Assembly: GCA_014898415.1 (NCBI GenBank)
Contig: RCTD01000004.1
Location: 1,363,001-1,427,000 of the forward strand
Direction of reading: 5' to 3'
Length of the DNA stretch: 64,000 nt
DNA from: Stromatinia cepivora
Taxonomy: Eukaryota; Ascomycota; Leotiomycetes; Helotiales; Sclerotiniaceae
Below, piece after piece: positions 1 through 11,624 of this stretch. The position numbers were made by a program, and so were the translations under genes. A model generated the notes under the pieces. The model was not told where the DNA came from. It searched no databases and saw nothing but the letters and a program-made list of their open reading frames with translations. Within the stretch, counting starts at the first letter, position 1; each line of letters begins with the position of its first letter.

Positions 1-3
1 TAT

Positions 4-9
4 CACGTG
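4..9. promoter_or_regulatory. CACGTG E-box upstream of NCS6
   Basis: A palindromic CACGTG lies about 90 bases before the NCS6 start codon. In fungi such boxes bind bHLH factors (Cbf1/Pho4 type). A single six-base site is weak evidence and its use here is inference. Confidence 0.3.
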
Positions 10-98
10 AGAGGTGGCAGTCTGATAAATCCCCGCGATGATGATTTGTGGATAAGAAGTTCTGCGAGATTATTTGCCTTCTACAACTATTTCTAAAT

Positions 99-1391
99 AT
101 GGCACCAACACCTTGTGCCATTTGCAAGAGCGCAAGAGCTTTAATTATACGACCAAAGAATCACCAAAAATTATGCAAAGCCTGTTTCATCGCTATCTTT
201 GAAGCAGAAATTCATCATACCATCACCTCGACATCACTCTTCTCACCAGGGGATCGAATAGCAATAGGAGCATCCGGAGGAAAAGATTCGACGGTGCTCG
301 CCTCAGTTCTTAAAACTCTTAACGAAAGATATAATTATGGACTCGAACTCGTTCTACTGAGTATTGACGAAGGAATAAAAGGTTACCGCGATGACTCCCT
401 CGAAACAGTCAAGCGAAATGCGATTCAATACGAAATGCCCCTCAAAATCGTAGGATACGATGAATTATATGGATGGACCATGGATCAAGTAGTAGAAACG
501 ATAGGCAAGAAAGGAAATTGTACATATTGTGGTGTCTTTCGCAGACAGGCTTTGGATCGAGGGGCGAAAATGTTGGGTATCAAACATGTGGTTACGGGAC
601 ATAATGCAGACGATGTCGCAGAGACTATCTTGATGAATCTGCTGCGTGGAGATTTACCTAGGTTGGCAAGAAGCACCAGTATTGTTACTGGCGACGAATC
701 GAGCGATGTGCGCAGAAGCAAACCGCTGAAATATGCCTATGAGAAGGAGATTGTGTTGTATGCGCATCATAAGAAGTTGGATTATTTCAGTACCGAATGT
801 CTATACAGTCCCGAGGCTTTCAGAGGTAGTGCGCGGAGTTTGATTAAGAATCTAGAAAGAGTGAGACCTAGTGCCATTCTGGATGTTGTGCGCAGCGGAG
901 AAGATATGGCAAAATTAGTACCAGCAGAAGTTACCGGAATAAGTCACTGCAAGAGCCAGAAAGTTTCATTGGCTGCCACAAATGACGAGGAAGAAGGAAA
1001 CGGAGGTTGTGGTACTAATGGTCGATCAAGTGGAGGTGAAATGGCGGATATGGAAAAGAAACTCCAAGAAGACGAAGAAGCCTCGGGAAGAGAAATCGAT
1101 GTAGCATCAATCGCATCAAATACCACCAACGGTCAACGTCACGACAGAATAGACAAATCCGAAACCCGAAAAGGAGCCAAGAAGGATGGTCGTAAACTTA
1201 CAAAACAAACACTGGGAACGTGTAAGAAATGTGGATACATGTCCAGTCAAGAGATTTGCAAAGCATGTGTTTTACTAGAGGGGTTGAATAAGAATCGACC
1301 GAAGATGGAGATAGAGGTAGATGTAGAGGATGAAGAAGAGAGCTCCACGCTTAGAAGGAGAATGGAGGGGTTGGCTCTCGCGGCTGGATAG
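99..1391 (+). CDS. NCS6: Cytoplasmic tRNA 2-thiolation protein 1 (NCS6/CTU1)
   Basis: This protein adenylates and thiolates U34 of cytoplasmic tRNA-Lys, -Glu and -Gln, working with NCS2/CTU2 and the URM1 sulfur carrier. The call rests on an N-terminal Cys-x2-Cys pair (residues 6/9 and 26/29), the PP-loop SGGKDS at residues 59-64, a GHNADD segment, and a C-terminal zinc ribbon (GTCKKCG with CKAC). The frame is open from a GTG at 48, but eukaryotic initiation and family alignment favour the ATG at 99, which begins [10 protein letters not shown] and gives 430 residues. No intron is needed. A hydrophilic low-complexity insertion of about 85 residues (roughly 290-375) precedes the C-terminal ribbon. 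A CACGTG box lies at 4-9, but only 98 bases of promoter are inside the window. Confidence 0.95.
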   Translation: MAPTPCAICKSARALIIRPKNHQKLCKACFIAIFEAEIHHTITSTSLFSPGDRIAIGASGGKDSTVLASVLKTLNERYNYGLELVLLSIDEGIKGYRDDSLETVKRNAIQYEMPLKIVGYDELYGWTMDQVVETIGKKGNCTYCGVFRRQALDRGAKMLGIKHVVTGHNADDVAETILMNLLRGDLPRLARSTSIVTGDESSDVRRSKPLKYAYEKEIVLYAHHKKLDYFSTECLYSPEAFRGSARSLIKNLERVRPSAILDVVRSGEDMAKLVPAEVTGISHCKSQKVSLAATNDEEEGNGGCGTNGRSSGGEMADMEKKLQEDEEASGREIDVASIASNTTNGQRHDRIDKSETRKGAKKDGRKLTKQTLGTCKKCGYMSSQEICKACVLLEGLNKNRPKMEIEVDVEDEEESSTLRRRMEGLALAAG

Positions 1392-2915
1392 ATTATATAT
1401 ATCAGAGAAATGCCAAAATATTACCCAAGAATTCTTACTATTTCCATGATGAACATTTTTCTGAATGGGATGAAGTGAAGTTCGAATCTAAAAGTAAATT
1501 ATCGCCTATCCAATACCCAACATCCAATATCCGCCAAAAGTCTCCCGTCTAAACTTAGGTACCCTTCGATCTCTCAATCACAGTCATACATTGAGAATAC
1601 CCCAATTCTCCATAACTATACCAAACAACATAACGCTCTACTGCCACCACCCTCTCCCACCACCATACCAGCAACCCTCCCCGCTCATCTGATAACCCCT
1701 CTCCACCACAACAATATCCATCCCCACTCCCGAGCCAACCCCCCTTTCCTCCCCCTTCCAAACACTCATCTTCCCTGCCTAAAAAATCCATTCCAGCGTC
1801 CCTGGCTCACAACTGGCCTCCTCCTCAAAGAAGAAGGAGAAGAAGGAGGAGGAGGAGGAGGAGGAAAGAGCCGAGAAAAAGAACTCTCTCCTGGCCTTGC
1901 CTTCGCTTTCCAAAAGAATGAGAAGTGGGAAATGAATAGAAGAGAGAAAAAAGAAAAAGAAAAAGAAAAACAAAAAGAGGTAAAGAAAATGAGAGAAAAA
2001 TTTTTATCCAGAGGAACCTTGGCCGCCGAGGAGGTTCTACGGGTATAAACCGAATTAAAGATATCATAAAATACATTCAAATACCTACCAAGGATTGAAA
2101 ATCACGGGAAATTTGGGATTAAATGAGAAGTTAATAAAATATATGATCAGATTGACACCATGATGTTTTTGACTTGGTTCTTGGTTCTTGAGCAGGGAGA
2201 TCAGAAAGAGGTTTTTTACTAGTTCGTTGTTTGTGAGTATTATCTTTTTGGGATGTTCTTTTGTGTATGTTGTACTGTATTGTTGGGTTCTTTTGTGAGG
2301 TTTGGAGGGTTTTGTATTTTGTGCCCTAGAGGATTCCTCTAATATCGTTTCTGTGCACCGACTGTATTGCTGCCTCCGGTCCGGGGAGAAGATAAAGATG
2401 AAGATGGGGATGGATAGAACAATGAAATGCTGATTGCCCCGAAGAAATAAAATCTTCTACCCTTCTGCATTGCTCCCCCCCCATACGTGAGTTTATATTC
2501 ATGATGAGCGGATAGGAGAGTCTCAAACCATTATGCCATCCGCAGACCAAAGCAAAGTTTACCCAAAGAAGGCTCAGTACTACAGCTATGCACATCCACT
2601 CAGACACCACACCTATGAATACAGCATAGTATTATAGGAGTAGACTAAAAGGTATACTACACCGTATACCTTCGCAGCCAAAAAGAACCCATCTGTCGAT
2701 CTGTTCTGAGCTTGATGCAATCCTGCGAATACAACCAACCTCACTGCGGGCGTAAATCGGAATGCGAGTCTTTTAACCTTGCTGAAGGATATGTTGAATG
2801 CCTCATCACATCACCATATAGACCCTGATCATTTTATACGATGCGACCTTCCGAAACTTGCTAGGCACTAATTAGATTATTTGAATTTGTGTTGCGAGCT
2901 GCGTCGATCGATTTT
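1392..2915. other. Intergenic region with no supported gene
   Basis: This holds the NCS6 3' flank, a polypurine GAA/GGA tract at about 1826-1867 and an A/G-rich run at 1947-1976. Open frames across the tract encode only Phe/Ser/Pro runs and are not credible proteins. I see no recognisable gene here. Confidence 0.5.
1826..1867. repeat. GAA/GGA polypurine tract
   Basis: An uninterrupted purine run of GAA and GGA triplets of about 42 bases. A second A-rich (GAAAAA)n run follows at about 1947-1976. Such tracts can form triplex DNA and length-vary between strains. Confidence 0.8.
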
Positions 2916-3467
2916 CTAGTATGTTAAAGGGCAGCTGAGTGAATTTTGGAAAAACGAAGTCATATCAGGCATTGAGGCGATGATTTGACTGCCATTGTGA
3001 TCAGAAAAACGATCTCGTTTGTCTTCCACAGCTATCCCTATGGCTGAGATAGATGGTATGAAAGCTAAGCCTCTCAGACTCGGTGTTGCTTGTCGAAGAT
3101 AAGTGGGAGCTCCAAATGCTGCTCCTTGGATATAGCATCCTGCTCCATGACAATCCATGCGAAATTTGAATGGGGTGAAGGGCGAAGCTCTTTTGCTCTT
3201 CAAATTACCTTGGGAATTACTACTTCCTGCTAGATCACAGTCCTAATCCAGCCCTGCCTCTGCTGATGGTGATGGTGAATTCAAGGCAGTGACCGCCGAA
3301 CTGATGGATTGTGTACTGGTATATAGCCAGTGATAGCTGGAATTGCCAAGACAATTGAGAAGGAATCGAGTTGGACTTCGAGCAGCAACCCATGCCATGG
3401 TGATTGGAAGGAGGTGAATGATAAATATTATGGATAAATTATACAAATGATTGACTAGAAAGTCCAC
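2916..3467 (-). pseudogene. Coding-like frame interrupted by one TAG, unknown product
   Basis: On the minus strand one frame runs from 3467 to 2916 with a single in-frame TAG at 3243-3245. Both halves share the frame and have varied, protein-like composition (for example SPTRFLLNCLGNSSYHW before the stop and FRMDCHGAGCYIQGAAFG after it). No family is recognised. It could be a decayed gene, an exon pair whose short intron I have not placed, or chance. A second coding-like minus frame begins at an ATG near 4161 and ends at 3901. Confidence 0.25.
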
Positions 3468-5068
3468 CTAGAAATATCTAGAGAACATTATCTTGTCTCG
3501 CGCTTGCAAAACTTACACGACCTGAATTGGCAGTAACCCCTCGACCTTTCCCCTTACACCTCTTTCCAACTCGTGCATTACTATCTCCTTTTACTATCAT
3601 TATCACTCACCTCTCCTCCCTTTCAATTGTCTATGCGGATACTGGAAGCGAGCCTTGTGCTCATCGGAGTACCGTCATGACCGTCTTTCTGTATCCAACG
3701 GCAGTAGAAAGCAGTCCAGCTACATTGATGTGTACTGTTCCATCAGCACAAATATGGGCGCGTTTTGATTTGGAGTGCGTAAGGTAAAGAAAGAAGCAAA
3801 GGGAAAAGATTGATAGTATATGAGAAGAATTGGGTTGGTGGAAGAAGTGTTGCGAGGAAGGAATAAGTGAAGAATTGAAGTTGTTTCTTAAAGGAAGAAG
3901 TTAAGCGCCCTCGTCCTTCTTCTTTCCCCTATGCTGTTCGACTACTGAAATTGCATGAGCATGAACCTCTGGTACATCTGAGCAAGAAGTGCCAGTAAAC
4001 AGTCTCCTCCGTTTTCGGCATATCTTCATCAATCCCTTCCATTCACTCAGCGAACTTTCAATTCTTTGAACACATTGTTGCAGCAATCTCTTTCCAACAT
4101 ACAAAATACCGCAGCCAAAATTAATTGCGAGGTCTGTTCCTTTCCTTCTGCTGTGCGACATGTATTTCAAGAACTTTTCCCATCTCTTTACACCCTTACC
4201 ATTCTCGGCCCTTCATAATTCCTTAGTATCTCTTGCTTTGTCTCTTCCTAATTTGCGGAATCGAATTCAGCATCGTGAGCACAACGAGTTTTAGTCATAG
4301 CCCGGTGGTGCTTGAGAAAAAGTAAGACATCGATGGGTCTTGGATGAATTGTCCGAATTCACGCAAAAAAGTGGTTATTGCGCGCGGGAGGAAAGCCATT
4401 GTGGTTAGTCCTCATCTATCTGTCCCATCTTCTGTTAGTTGTGTCATTGGATTGAGCAGCTTTGAACATATTGTTGAGTGGTCCCAAATTATCGATGCAT
4501 ATCTTCCTATGCGCTCCGAACTTTGCATATTTGAAATGTGGTGAGTTCAAATGGTACACTGATGAAGCGAGCTAACTCTCCACTTCAACTACTTTCCCCC
4601 CAACAGGCCTTCGAACTAGCCAGGTCTCTTCCGCTCTAGTCTTCCCATATTCTACAGGCGACCAAGGTTTTCGGATGTATCCTCGGCTCTTTCAGAGCTT
4701 TCGCTTCAATGATTTGGTATAGGGTTGAGAGCATCGGATCTTGGAACAGAAGGTAAACAGAAATTGTGTATAACGATCGGCTCAAGCAGAATTTTGCTGA
4801 AGAGCTTACTCAGCATCTACATTAACATGATTTCGGTTTTTCCTATGGGCTGGTAGTACGCTCAACTGCCATAGTCAGAGAAGAACGTCGTTCTGTATGT
4901 TATATCTCTGAGTTTATCATAAAGATAGCCAAACTGACAGTCGCAAAGATGTGTAGTAACTCAGATCAAGTTTCTTCTCTATTTGAATGGTGCCTTGAAG
5001 ACCATACGTAACACTGAACAGCATACCACTGCACCCAGAATGATTTGAGCACGCCCTTAGAAAAGCTA
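3468..5068. other. Intergenic region with uncertain short frames
   Basis: Short open frames occur on both strands, including a minus-strand frame with an ATG near 4161 and a stop at 3901, rich in Arg/Lys. None carries a domain I recognise and splice sites are unclear. No gene is supported. Confidence 0.35.
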
Positions 5069-6029
5069 TCATCCTCGATGCTTCTTGAAGGCGTCTTGAA
5101 CCGACATTCCTTGCTTAACTTCTTCCTTCACACGATCATCTGCTGCAACAAGACCTGGTAGCATTGAGATTACATCGGCTATCTTTCCTTGTGGGATGAT
5201 GACAACACCGTTCTTGGGATCGCAAAATGCTAGGTCCCCAGGACAGACGTCTGTCCCGTCGATTTTCAATGCTACCTGAATTGCATGAGGCTTAGATTCG
5301 GCACCAGCACCGACAATTGATGTACCGCGCGACCATATCTAGATGAATTATCAGTGAAGTTCAGGAATAAGCGGAAGCTCCGGTGAAGACCCATAGATTA
5401 AGACCGGTTAATCTTAGCGAGTGTTACAGGGGAGCATGCGGGTTCAACAAGCGGCCTTTGCATGAGAGAGAATGGACTAGAAAACTTACAGGAATCCCAG
5501 TAGCTTGAAGTTCATCAAGGTCTCTGACCCTTCCACTAACAAGCACACCTTTAGCGCCAAGAACCTGGGCTCTCAATGCCATGATTCCACCTAGTACAGC
5601 ATTGTTTTGCCCTTCAGGTTGACTTATAACCACTATTGAATCAGGCACCGTGAGATCAACCCAATGTTTATCGGTTGGAATGTTTGCTGCGGGATAATTG
5701 GAGAGATCTGTGCTATTCTTTGGGGCAAAAACAACGGTTGAAACTGGAGCAATAGTAATTTTATTAGGAGATACTGATGTCGAAGCAAATGCAAGTTTCA
5801 GGTCGGGAAGAAAGCCAGCACCAGGTACTTTGAGCTTGAGAAGAGCATCTGCAATATCACATGCTGTGTATTGTTCTTGAAGAAGTTCAAATTGCTTTTT
5901 GAGGGGCATCGCTTGATCCGAAGTGGACATTGCTCGGACTGAGAATTTGATGGTTTGAGAGGGAGCTTTCAAATATAAAATAGGGGGAGCAAATAATTTT
6001 GTCTTGAAAATATTTCTGTAAATAGACAT
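5069..6029 (-). CDS. RraA-like aldolase (4-hydroxy-4-methyl-2-oxoglutarate aldolase family)
   Basis: The exons are 5490-6029 and 5069-5338 (minus strand); the 151-base intron has a GTAAGT donor and a CTAG acceptor and joins in frame, giving 269 residues. The diagnostic RraA/HMG-aldolase segments are GGIMALRAQVLGAKGVLVSG with G-R-x-R-D just after it, the spliced WSRGTS motif, GAGAESKPHAIQV, and PGDLAFCDPKNGVVIIPQ. Bacterial relatives cleave 4-hydroxy-4-methyl-2-oxoglutarate or decarboxylate oxaloacetate; the fungal substrate is not known from sequence. Two in-frame starts exist. ATG 6029 gives a 33-residue basic, Tyr/Phe-rich leader like a mitochondrial presequence. ATG 5930 (MSTSDQ) would give a cytosolic form. 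Confidence 0.9.
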
Positions 6030-6184
6030 GAGGTTTAGGTAGGTACTGCTTACAATTATTGATTGATCCAGAAATAATATTTTATTTGATAGGTTTGATA
6101 GGTACCTTATTGTTCATACCTCGGCCTTCAGTCGTAATTCTCCTCTTGTCCGCTGCTTAGAGATATTCCGGCTGCGGCTCTACA

Positions 6185-6288
6185 ATACCTACTATGTACT
6201 AATAAGTATTTATTATCTACTAATAAATATCTACTATCTACTAATAAATACCTACTATCTACTAATAAGTACCTACTACCTCCTAAGA
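6185..6288. repeat. AT-rich tandem repeat, about 22-base unit
   Basis: Four to five imperfect copies of a unit containing CTACTATCTACTAATAA. Copies differ by single substitutions such as AAATAC versus AAGTAC. Confidence 0.8.
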
Positions 6289-6310
6289 CCAATAAGTCAG
6301 TGCAAATGAA

Positions 6311-6382
6311 CTTTTCCCTTTTCCCTTTTCCCTTTTCCCTTTTCCCTTTTCCCTTTTCCCTTTTCCCTTTTCCCTTTTCCCT
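6311..6382. repeat. TTTTCCC heptanucleotide minisatellite
   Basis: About ten perfect head-to-tail copies of the seven-base unit, with the pyrimidines all on the plus strand. It is not the fungal telomere repeat TTAGGG. Perfection of the copies suggests recent expansion or gene-conversion homogenisation. Confidence 0.9.
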
Positions 6383-6941
6383 CTACAAGTACTCAGTCAA
6401 TACATGATACCAAGAAAAAAAGCCAAGATCCCCAGAAACCCAACCCATCCATCCAAACAGAATGACAACTGGAACCCATGCAACCCATTCCTCTGGTTCA
6501 GAAAGTAAAGTAGCCATCCCCAATTATCTATTAAAATTGTCCCAAAATCTTTCGATTGTGCACTGACAACTGGTAAATAAGAACCACACAAAGTTCACCA
6601 GGTCTCAGATCCAACTCTTGATCTAGTCAAGACAGAAGGGACACAGATGATAACCACACAACAACTAAGACTTACAATTAACAAATTATCTAGAAATATC
6701 TACAGATTTCTATATAGAGATGATATATGAGATATCATGTGTAACTTGATGAACTTGATGAACCTTCTTTGGGGGGTTTGCTTGATTGATTGTTCCAATT
6801 TTAGTAAAATTAGTATACTCTGTATAAAGAAAACCAAGAAAGCCTCAAGATGTTGGAATTATTGAAATTAATTACAATATATTTTTATTTTATTATTCGA
6901 TACTTTCAGCCAAACAAGGCTTTGAGGTTTGAACAAGGACT

Positions 6942-6968
6942 ATAATAGACTATAATAGACTATAATAT
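6942..6968. repeat. Short ten-base direct repeat
   Basis: Three tandem copies of ACTATAATAG-like sequence in the intergenic region before URA3. Confidence 0.7.
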
Positions 6969-7314
6969 CCTTTTTAGGTTCACAAATGTATCAAGAGGGC
7001 AAATACTAGTGGTCAATCCAGACTTCCTTTTGCTGGGTAGATGCAGGCAGGTTTATGGTGGTTCTAATATTCTAATGTTCTATGTTCTACTACTTTGACG
7101 CACATGAATTATCGCTAAATTTAATTTTAAATCTTTAAGACTTCATCACAAAGGTACAGGGCACCAAACACCAACATAAATTCAAGTCCCATTCTCTCTC
7201 TTTCTCTCCCTTCTCCTTTTCTGATCGCTATATCTGAATGAAGCAGTAGCAGTAACGAAAGAAAGAAACAAACAAAGAAAAGATACTATTCTCGAGAAGA
7301 TTCCTATACTCATC

Positions 7315-8454
7315 ATGTCTCCCGCCGCCTCCCATCCTATCGCGAAAACCTCATTTGAGGATCGAGCCTCGAAAACAAAGCACCCTTTAACCGCCTACCT
7401 ACTCCGTCTCATGACCCTCAAACAATCCAATCTATGCGTCAGCGCCGATGTCTCTACAGCCGGTGAACTTCTCCGATTAGCAAATGCCGTCGGTCCATCC
7501 ATCGTCGTGCTAAAGACGCATTATGATCTCATCAACAACTGGGACTACAGCCCAACCACAGGCACGGGAGCGCGGCTCAACCGTCTCGCGCGTCGTCATG
7601 GGTTCCTCATATTCGAAGATCGGAAATTCGGTGACATTGGAAATACCGTGCAATTACAATATACGGAAGGCACGGCCAAGATCATCGAGTGGTCGCATAT
7701 CACCAATGTTAACATGATACCTGGGAAAGCCAGCGTGGATTCCTTGGCCGAAGCAGCCGCACGATGGAGAGAACGCAAACGGTATGAAGTCAAGACGAAT
7801 ATATCAGTGGGGACTCCGCGACCCGAAAGCATTGAAGGCGACGAAGATCAAATCACCACTCCTATAAGTCTCGATAGCCATTCCAATGAAATTCCAGATG
7901 GTTCTCATGGATTAGAAGCACACAATGAGGCGAATATTGGACGAAAAGCTAGTATCGTTTCTATTACCACCGTGTCGCAACATTTCGAACCGGCCGATTC
8001 GCCACGCTCGCGCATTGATTTCGATATTGAGGAAGAAGCATATCCTGGAATTGACGAGGCGCCATTGGAAAGAGGTCTCCTGATATTAGCACAAATGAGT
8101 AGCGCGGGAAATTTCATGACGAGAGATTATACCGATGCGTGTGTAGAGAGTGCGAGGGAGCATAAACAATATGTCATGGGATTTATTTCGCAGGAAACAT
8201 TAAACACAGATGCGGATGATGATTTTATTAGCATGACTCCAGGATGTCAATTACCGCCTGAGAATGATGAGGAAGCAGAGTTAGAGGGTGATGGAAAGGG
8301 ACAACAGTATAATACTCCAGGAAAACTGGTAGGATTAGGTTGTGATATTGTTATTGTGGGAAGAGGTATCATTCGTGCGGGAGACCCAGAGTGGGAGGCG
8401 GAAAGATACAGGAGGAAGGCTTGGGAAGCATACCAGGAGAGAATCAAAGCTTAG
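7315..8454 (+). CDS. URA3: Orotidine 5'-phosphate decarboxylase (URA3/pyrG)
   Basis: This enzyme catalyses the last step of de novo UMP synthesis, decarboxylating OMP. The single exon starts at an ATG and gives 379 residues. Active-site residues are visible: Asp45 in SADVS, Lys67 in LKTHYDL, and the Asp102-Lys104-Asp107 triad in [12 protein letters not shown]. The C-terminal barrel segments are [14 protein letters not shown] and [16 protein letters not shown]. Yeast URA3 has about 267 residues; the excess is a hydrophilic insertion at roughly residues 152-248 that splits the barrel, which filamentous ascomycete orthologs are known to carry. The promoter side is CT-rich. The gene is intact and selectable-marker type (5-FOA sensitivity) by family knowledge. 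Confidence 0.97.
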   Translation: MSPAASHPIAKTSFEDRASKTKHPLTAYLLRLMTLKQSNLCVSADVSTAGELLRLANAVGPSIVVLKTHYDLINNWDYSPTTGTGARLNRLARRHGFLIFEDRKFGDIGNTVQLQYTEGTAKIIEWSHITNVNMIPGKASVDSLAEAAARWRERKRYEVKTNISVGTPRPESIEGDEDQITTPISLDSHSNEIPDGSHGLEAHNEANIGRKASIVSITTVSQHFEPADSPRSRIDFDIEEEAYPGIDEAPLERGLLILAQMSSAGNFMTRDYTDACVESAREHKQYVMGFISQETLNTDADDDFISMTPGCQLPPENDEEAELEGDGKGQQYNTPGKLVGLGCDIVIVGRGIIRAGDPEWEAERYRRKAWEAYQERIKA

Positions 8455-8670
8455 GGAAAAGGGGGAAAAGAAAAGCCCCAGGTGAAAGAAAGATGCAAGG
8501 AAGCTAGCTAAGGAAATAATATGGTTAAAGGAAGCACAATGACGGGCAACCCATTACCATGTTACAAGAAGCATATTGGTAGCAAAAAATCATTAGGAGA
8601 GTTGGAAATTGCCATACCATATATAGCTTATTTTCTTAACTCGAGAGCTTCAAGTTAGATACCCGTTACA

Positions 8671-8778
8671 ATGTGTTATTGTTATTGTTATTATTGTTAC
8701 TGTTATTGTTACTGTTATTGTTTTTTTGTTTCGTTCCTGATGCATACTCACTCACTCACTCACTCACTCACTCACTCG
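8671..8778. repeat. TTATTG/TTACTG run and CTCA microsatellite
   Basis: Alternating TTATTG and TTACTG hexamers, then about eight CTCA tetramers. Both lie in the URA3 3' flank. Confidence 0.85.
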
Positions 8779-9002
8779 TATACATCCCATACCTTCATCA
8801 ATTTTAGATGCTTATGCATATCTACCCCCCCAAAAAAATCATTTGTTAATTATCCACAACTCATTCTGTCGGTTTTATTTTTCCTGACTCGTGTTGTTTT
8901 TCTTAAACTCTCTAAATTGCCGATAGTTTGGGAGTTGTTCTATCTAGTAGCTGATTAAGGAAGGAATTTGGAATGTCTTTATTTTTCGAGATTAGAGGGC
9001 TG

Positions 9003-9043
9003 CGGTTCGGGGGGTGCGGTTCGGGGGGTGCGGTTCGGGGGAT
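9003..9043 (+). repeat. G-rich 14-base triplicate
   Basis: Three tandem copies of a unit containing TGCGGTTCGGGGGG. Each copy has a run of five or six guanines, so the plus strand could form a G-quadruplex. Confidence 0.8.
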
Positions 9044-9391
9044 GAGATGGGATGAGGAAGTTATGGATTCATATCCATGTTTATATTCATATTCATATTT
9101 GTATTTATATTTAGATATAATGCATATATATATCTATCTACCTGTGGCTGGCTATGTGAATTTACAATAACCAATTCATAAGCTTAAGATGTATTTAGAG
9201 TTTCGAATATCTAAATACAGACGATCCCAATCTACCTGCTGTCTGCTGTCTGCTGTCTGCTACTAATGGATCTGTTCTATGTATATCCATTTCCAAAACA
9301 AAACGCTGGGATCAATATACCGATAATCATTTCCAAAAGTATCTCCCCTCAAAAATTATGATCCAGCATATACCCAAACCCTTATCCACCC

Positions 9392-11624
9392 CTAAATAAC
9401 AACACCCCCACCCGTATCCCCCCCATACCGGCTTCCATTCGCCACCCTCCTCCCATTAGCCTCCTTATCCGCCTCCAACCTCCTCATCCTCACACCTCTT
9501 CCCCTCCCACAACACCCTAATGCCAACGGAAGAGGCATCACCACCAACGCCAACACCGTCTGAAAAACCAGCGCATTATACATATTCCCCGGGGGCCTCG
9601 TAGTCCCATCATCAGCCGATCCATCAGAAACGCCCTTTGCCCTAAGCGCATCACTAACTATGATGAAAATGCCTCCTAGTAACTGACCGCCGGACCAACA
9701 AATCGTGCTGGTGACTTCAGGGGATACAGGATGAGTGATTTCGATGAGGTATTCGAGGGCAACGGGCACAAGACTAAAAGATGCAGCGCCGAGAATCGAT
9801 AGGATGGCGTAGATGGCTGCGAGACTTCGGGTTTGGGGGGCCCAGGTAAAGGCTAGGTAGCAGATAGCTAGGGTTGGGATTTGGATTTTGATGGCGAGGA
9901 GGTAGGTTTTGGTTTTGTCGATTAAGGGGGATGTGATTGCTGCGGCGACTAGACCGACGACTATTAGGAGGGCACCGGCAATACCGGCGTTGGTTTCGGA
10001 GAAGGAGTAGGGGGAGAGCATTTGGTTTATAAGTGAGGAGAGACTGTTGAAGAGGCCGACGAAGAACCAAAAGGGGAACATTACCATGTAGAATTCGGGG
10101 GATCTAAGGAGGAGGCGAAGCGAGGTACCTAATGCGTGTTTTGGTTCTTCTGATGATGCAGAAGAGGGAGTAGGTGGTTCTTTGGGGATAAAGAAAGATG
10201 GAACGGTGGCTACTGATGACTATGATACTATTAACATTATGAGGATCAGAAAGATTTTCGTGACTTACAATAATTGCAATATAGAGAACCATATTTGGTA
10301 TACTCCCGACATTTCCAGCCCAAAAAGGATCAATCAATTGCGCCAATGCACCACCAAAAGGATTAGCCAAACTCATAACCGCAGTTGCAGCCACTCTTCC
10401 CTGATTCGTAAACCACAAATCCGAGTATCTAGTAGGTGCTGCCAGTACAAAAGGCTGAGCAATACCCGTTAAAATCTGTCCGAACATTACACCTCCAAAA
10501 TTGCCATGTGGACCAGATCTTGTTGCACCATATCGTATCCAATTCCCAAGTAACAAAAGCACGGAAGCAATAAGAATAGCAGGTTTCGGACCTCCATGAT
10601 GTAAGACATAGATAACAAAAGGACTAGCAAGCACAAATGCGAATAGGAAACCGGTGCTAAGCCAATTTATCGCTGATTCGGATACATCGTAGTATTGAGA
10701 GACGGTAGTCGAACTTGCAGAAAAGGTTAACCACTGGATGAGTGTAAGTTAGCACTTTCAACCGTAATACCATACGTAGAATCATAAACCCTCCCAGAAC
10801 TCGACCCGGAACGTAGTTAAAATAGAATGAAATTCCTTAGCAATACTTACATCCCAACTAACAATAATGTTCAAAAGAACCAATTGTACCAATCCAAACC
10901 ATCTCCTCTTATAAACCCTAAAGTTACCCGCATTCGAATTCGCAGCATTGCGCTCCGTACTCCCTCTCCTCAACCCCTCATCCACAGCCCCACCAGTTCC
11001 ATGCGCTGTATTTCCACCCCTCCCTATACCCCTCTCTTCTTCATCTGGTAATAAATCATCCCCGCTATTCAATTCCGTTAAATCCAAATCATCCAGATCT
11101 TCGATTTCTCCCTCTACCACTCCTCCCTCATTACTATCCTCCTGTGATTTCGATATTTCTGCATTCGTCATATCGGCCTGCGTATGTGTATGTGTATGCG
11201 TATTTCCATTGGCTCTCTCCCCTGCCTTATGTTTCTGTTTTTGTTTCTGCTTCCCTGTCGAATCTCCCATAGCCGTCCAGCCTTTCGGCATACCGTGGTG
11301 ATGATGCGCTTCTTTTTCAATTGTAGTATCGTTATTCTCCTCCTCAATTCCAGTTCCAGAACCTCCCGTTTTCTCGTCCTCCTCTTTATTTTCCGCTCCC
11401 AGCGCGCTGTCGTCCTTTGACAATTTCTCCAAATCCTCTGTATAATCCACCTCGATACTCTCCTCACTATCTTCTTTATTTTCTTTATATCCAATCTTCC
11501 AATCTTTTTTTTCAACACTCTGTTTTTCCGTATCCCTTTCCTCTATCTCTTCCTTTTCCACAATTTTTCCTATTCCATTTGATCCATTCGATCCCTTCGA
11601 ATCCGAAAGTGTCGAAACCTCCAT
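9392..11624 (-). CDS. Major facilitator superfamily transporter, FLVCR-like
   Basis: The exons (minus strand) are 10851-11624, 10269-10733 and 9392-10219; introns of 117 and 49 bases have GTAAGT donors and CAG/TAG acceptors, all phase 0, giving 688 residues. The start is ATG 11624 (MEVSTL); an upstream GTG in frame is not credible. The first 240 residues are hydrophilic, acidic and low-complexity, with a HHHH run. The membrane part follows: VQLVLLNIIVSWDWLTFSAS, INWLSTGFLFAFVLASPF, GNWIRYGATRSG, GQILTGIAQPFVLAAPT, and later VMFPFWFFVGLFNSL. The pattern resembles the animal FLVCR/DIRC2 heme or metabolite transporter family. Substrate cannot be read from sequence. The 49-base intron is near the fungal minimum but is the only phase-correct join I found. 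Confidence 0.85.

Larger units (their letters stand above)
6030..7314. other. Intergenic region between RraA-like gene and URA3, repeat-rich
   Basis: No gene is seen. It contains diverged copies of a roughly 22-base AT-rich unit (6185-6288), a TTTTCCC heptamer array (6311-6382) and a short ten-base repeat near 6942-6968. A CT-rich promoter tract at about 7193-7226 lies just before the URA3 start, as is common in fungal promoters. Confidence 0.6.
8455..9391. other. Intergenic region 3' of URA3 with simple repeats
   Basis: No gene is seen. It holds a TTATTGTTACTG run (about 8671-8725), a CTCA tetranucleotide array (about 8748-8778) and a G-rich 14-base triplicate (9003-9043). Confidence 0.6.

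Noticed and set aside
48..98. GTG start giving a 17-residue N-terminal extension of NCS6
   Set aside because: Eukaryotic nuclear genes use ATG, and the family begins at the Cys-x2-Cys finger, which follows ATG 99.
1766..2080. Open frames of 64-104 codons near 1.8-2.1 kb
   Set aside because: They are Phe/Ser/Pro runs produced by the GAA/GGA and A-rich tracts; no splice or domain support.
6311..6382. Telomere repeat
   Set aside because: The unit is TTTTCCC/GGGAAAA and not TTAGGG, and it lies inside gene-bearing DNA.
9774..10070. Alternative minus frame overlapping the FLVCR-like gene
   Set aside because: It is a shadow of the transporter exon; the transporter frame carries the helices and joins the flanking exons.
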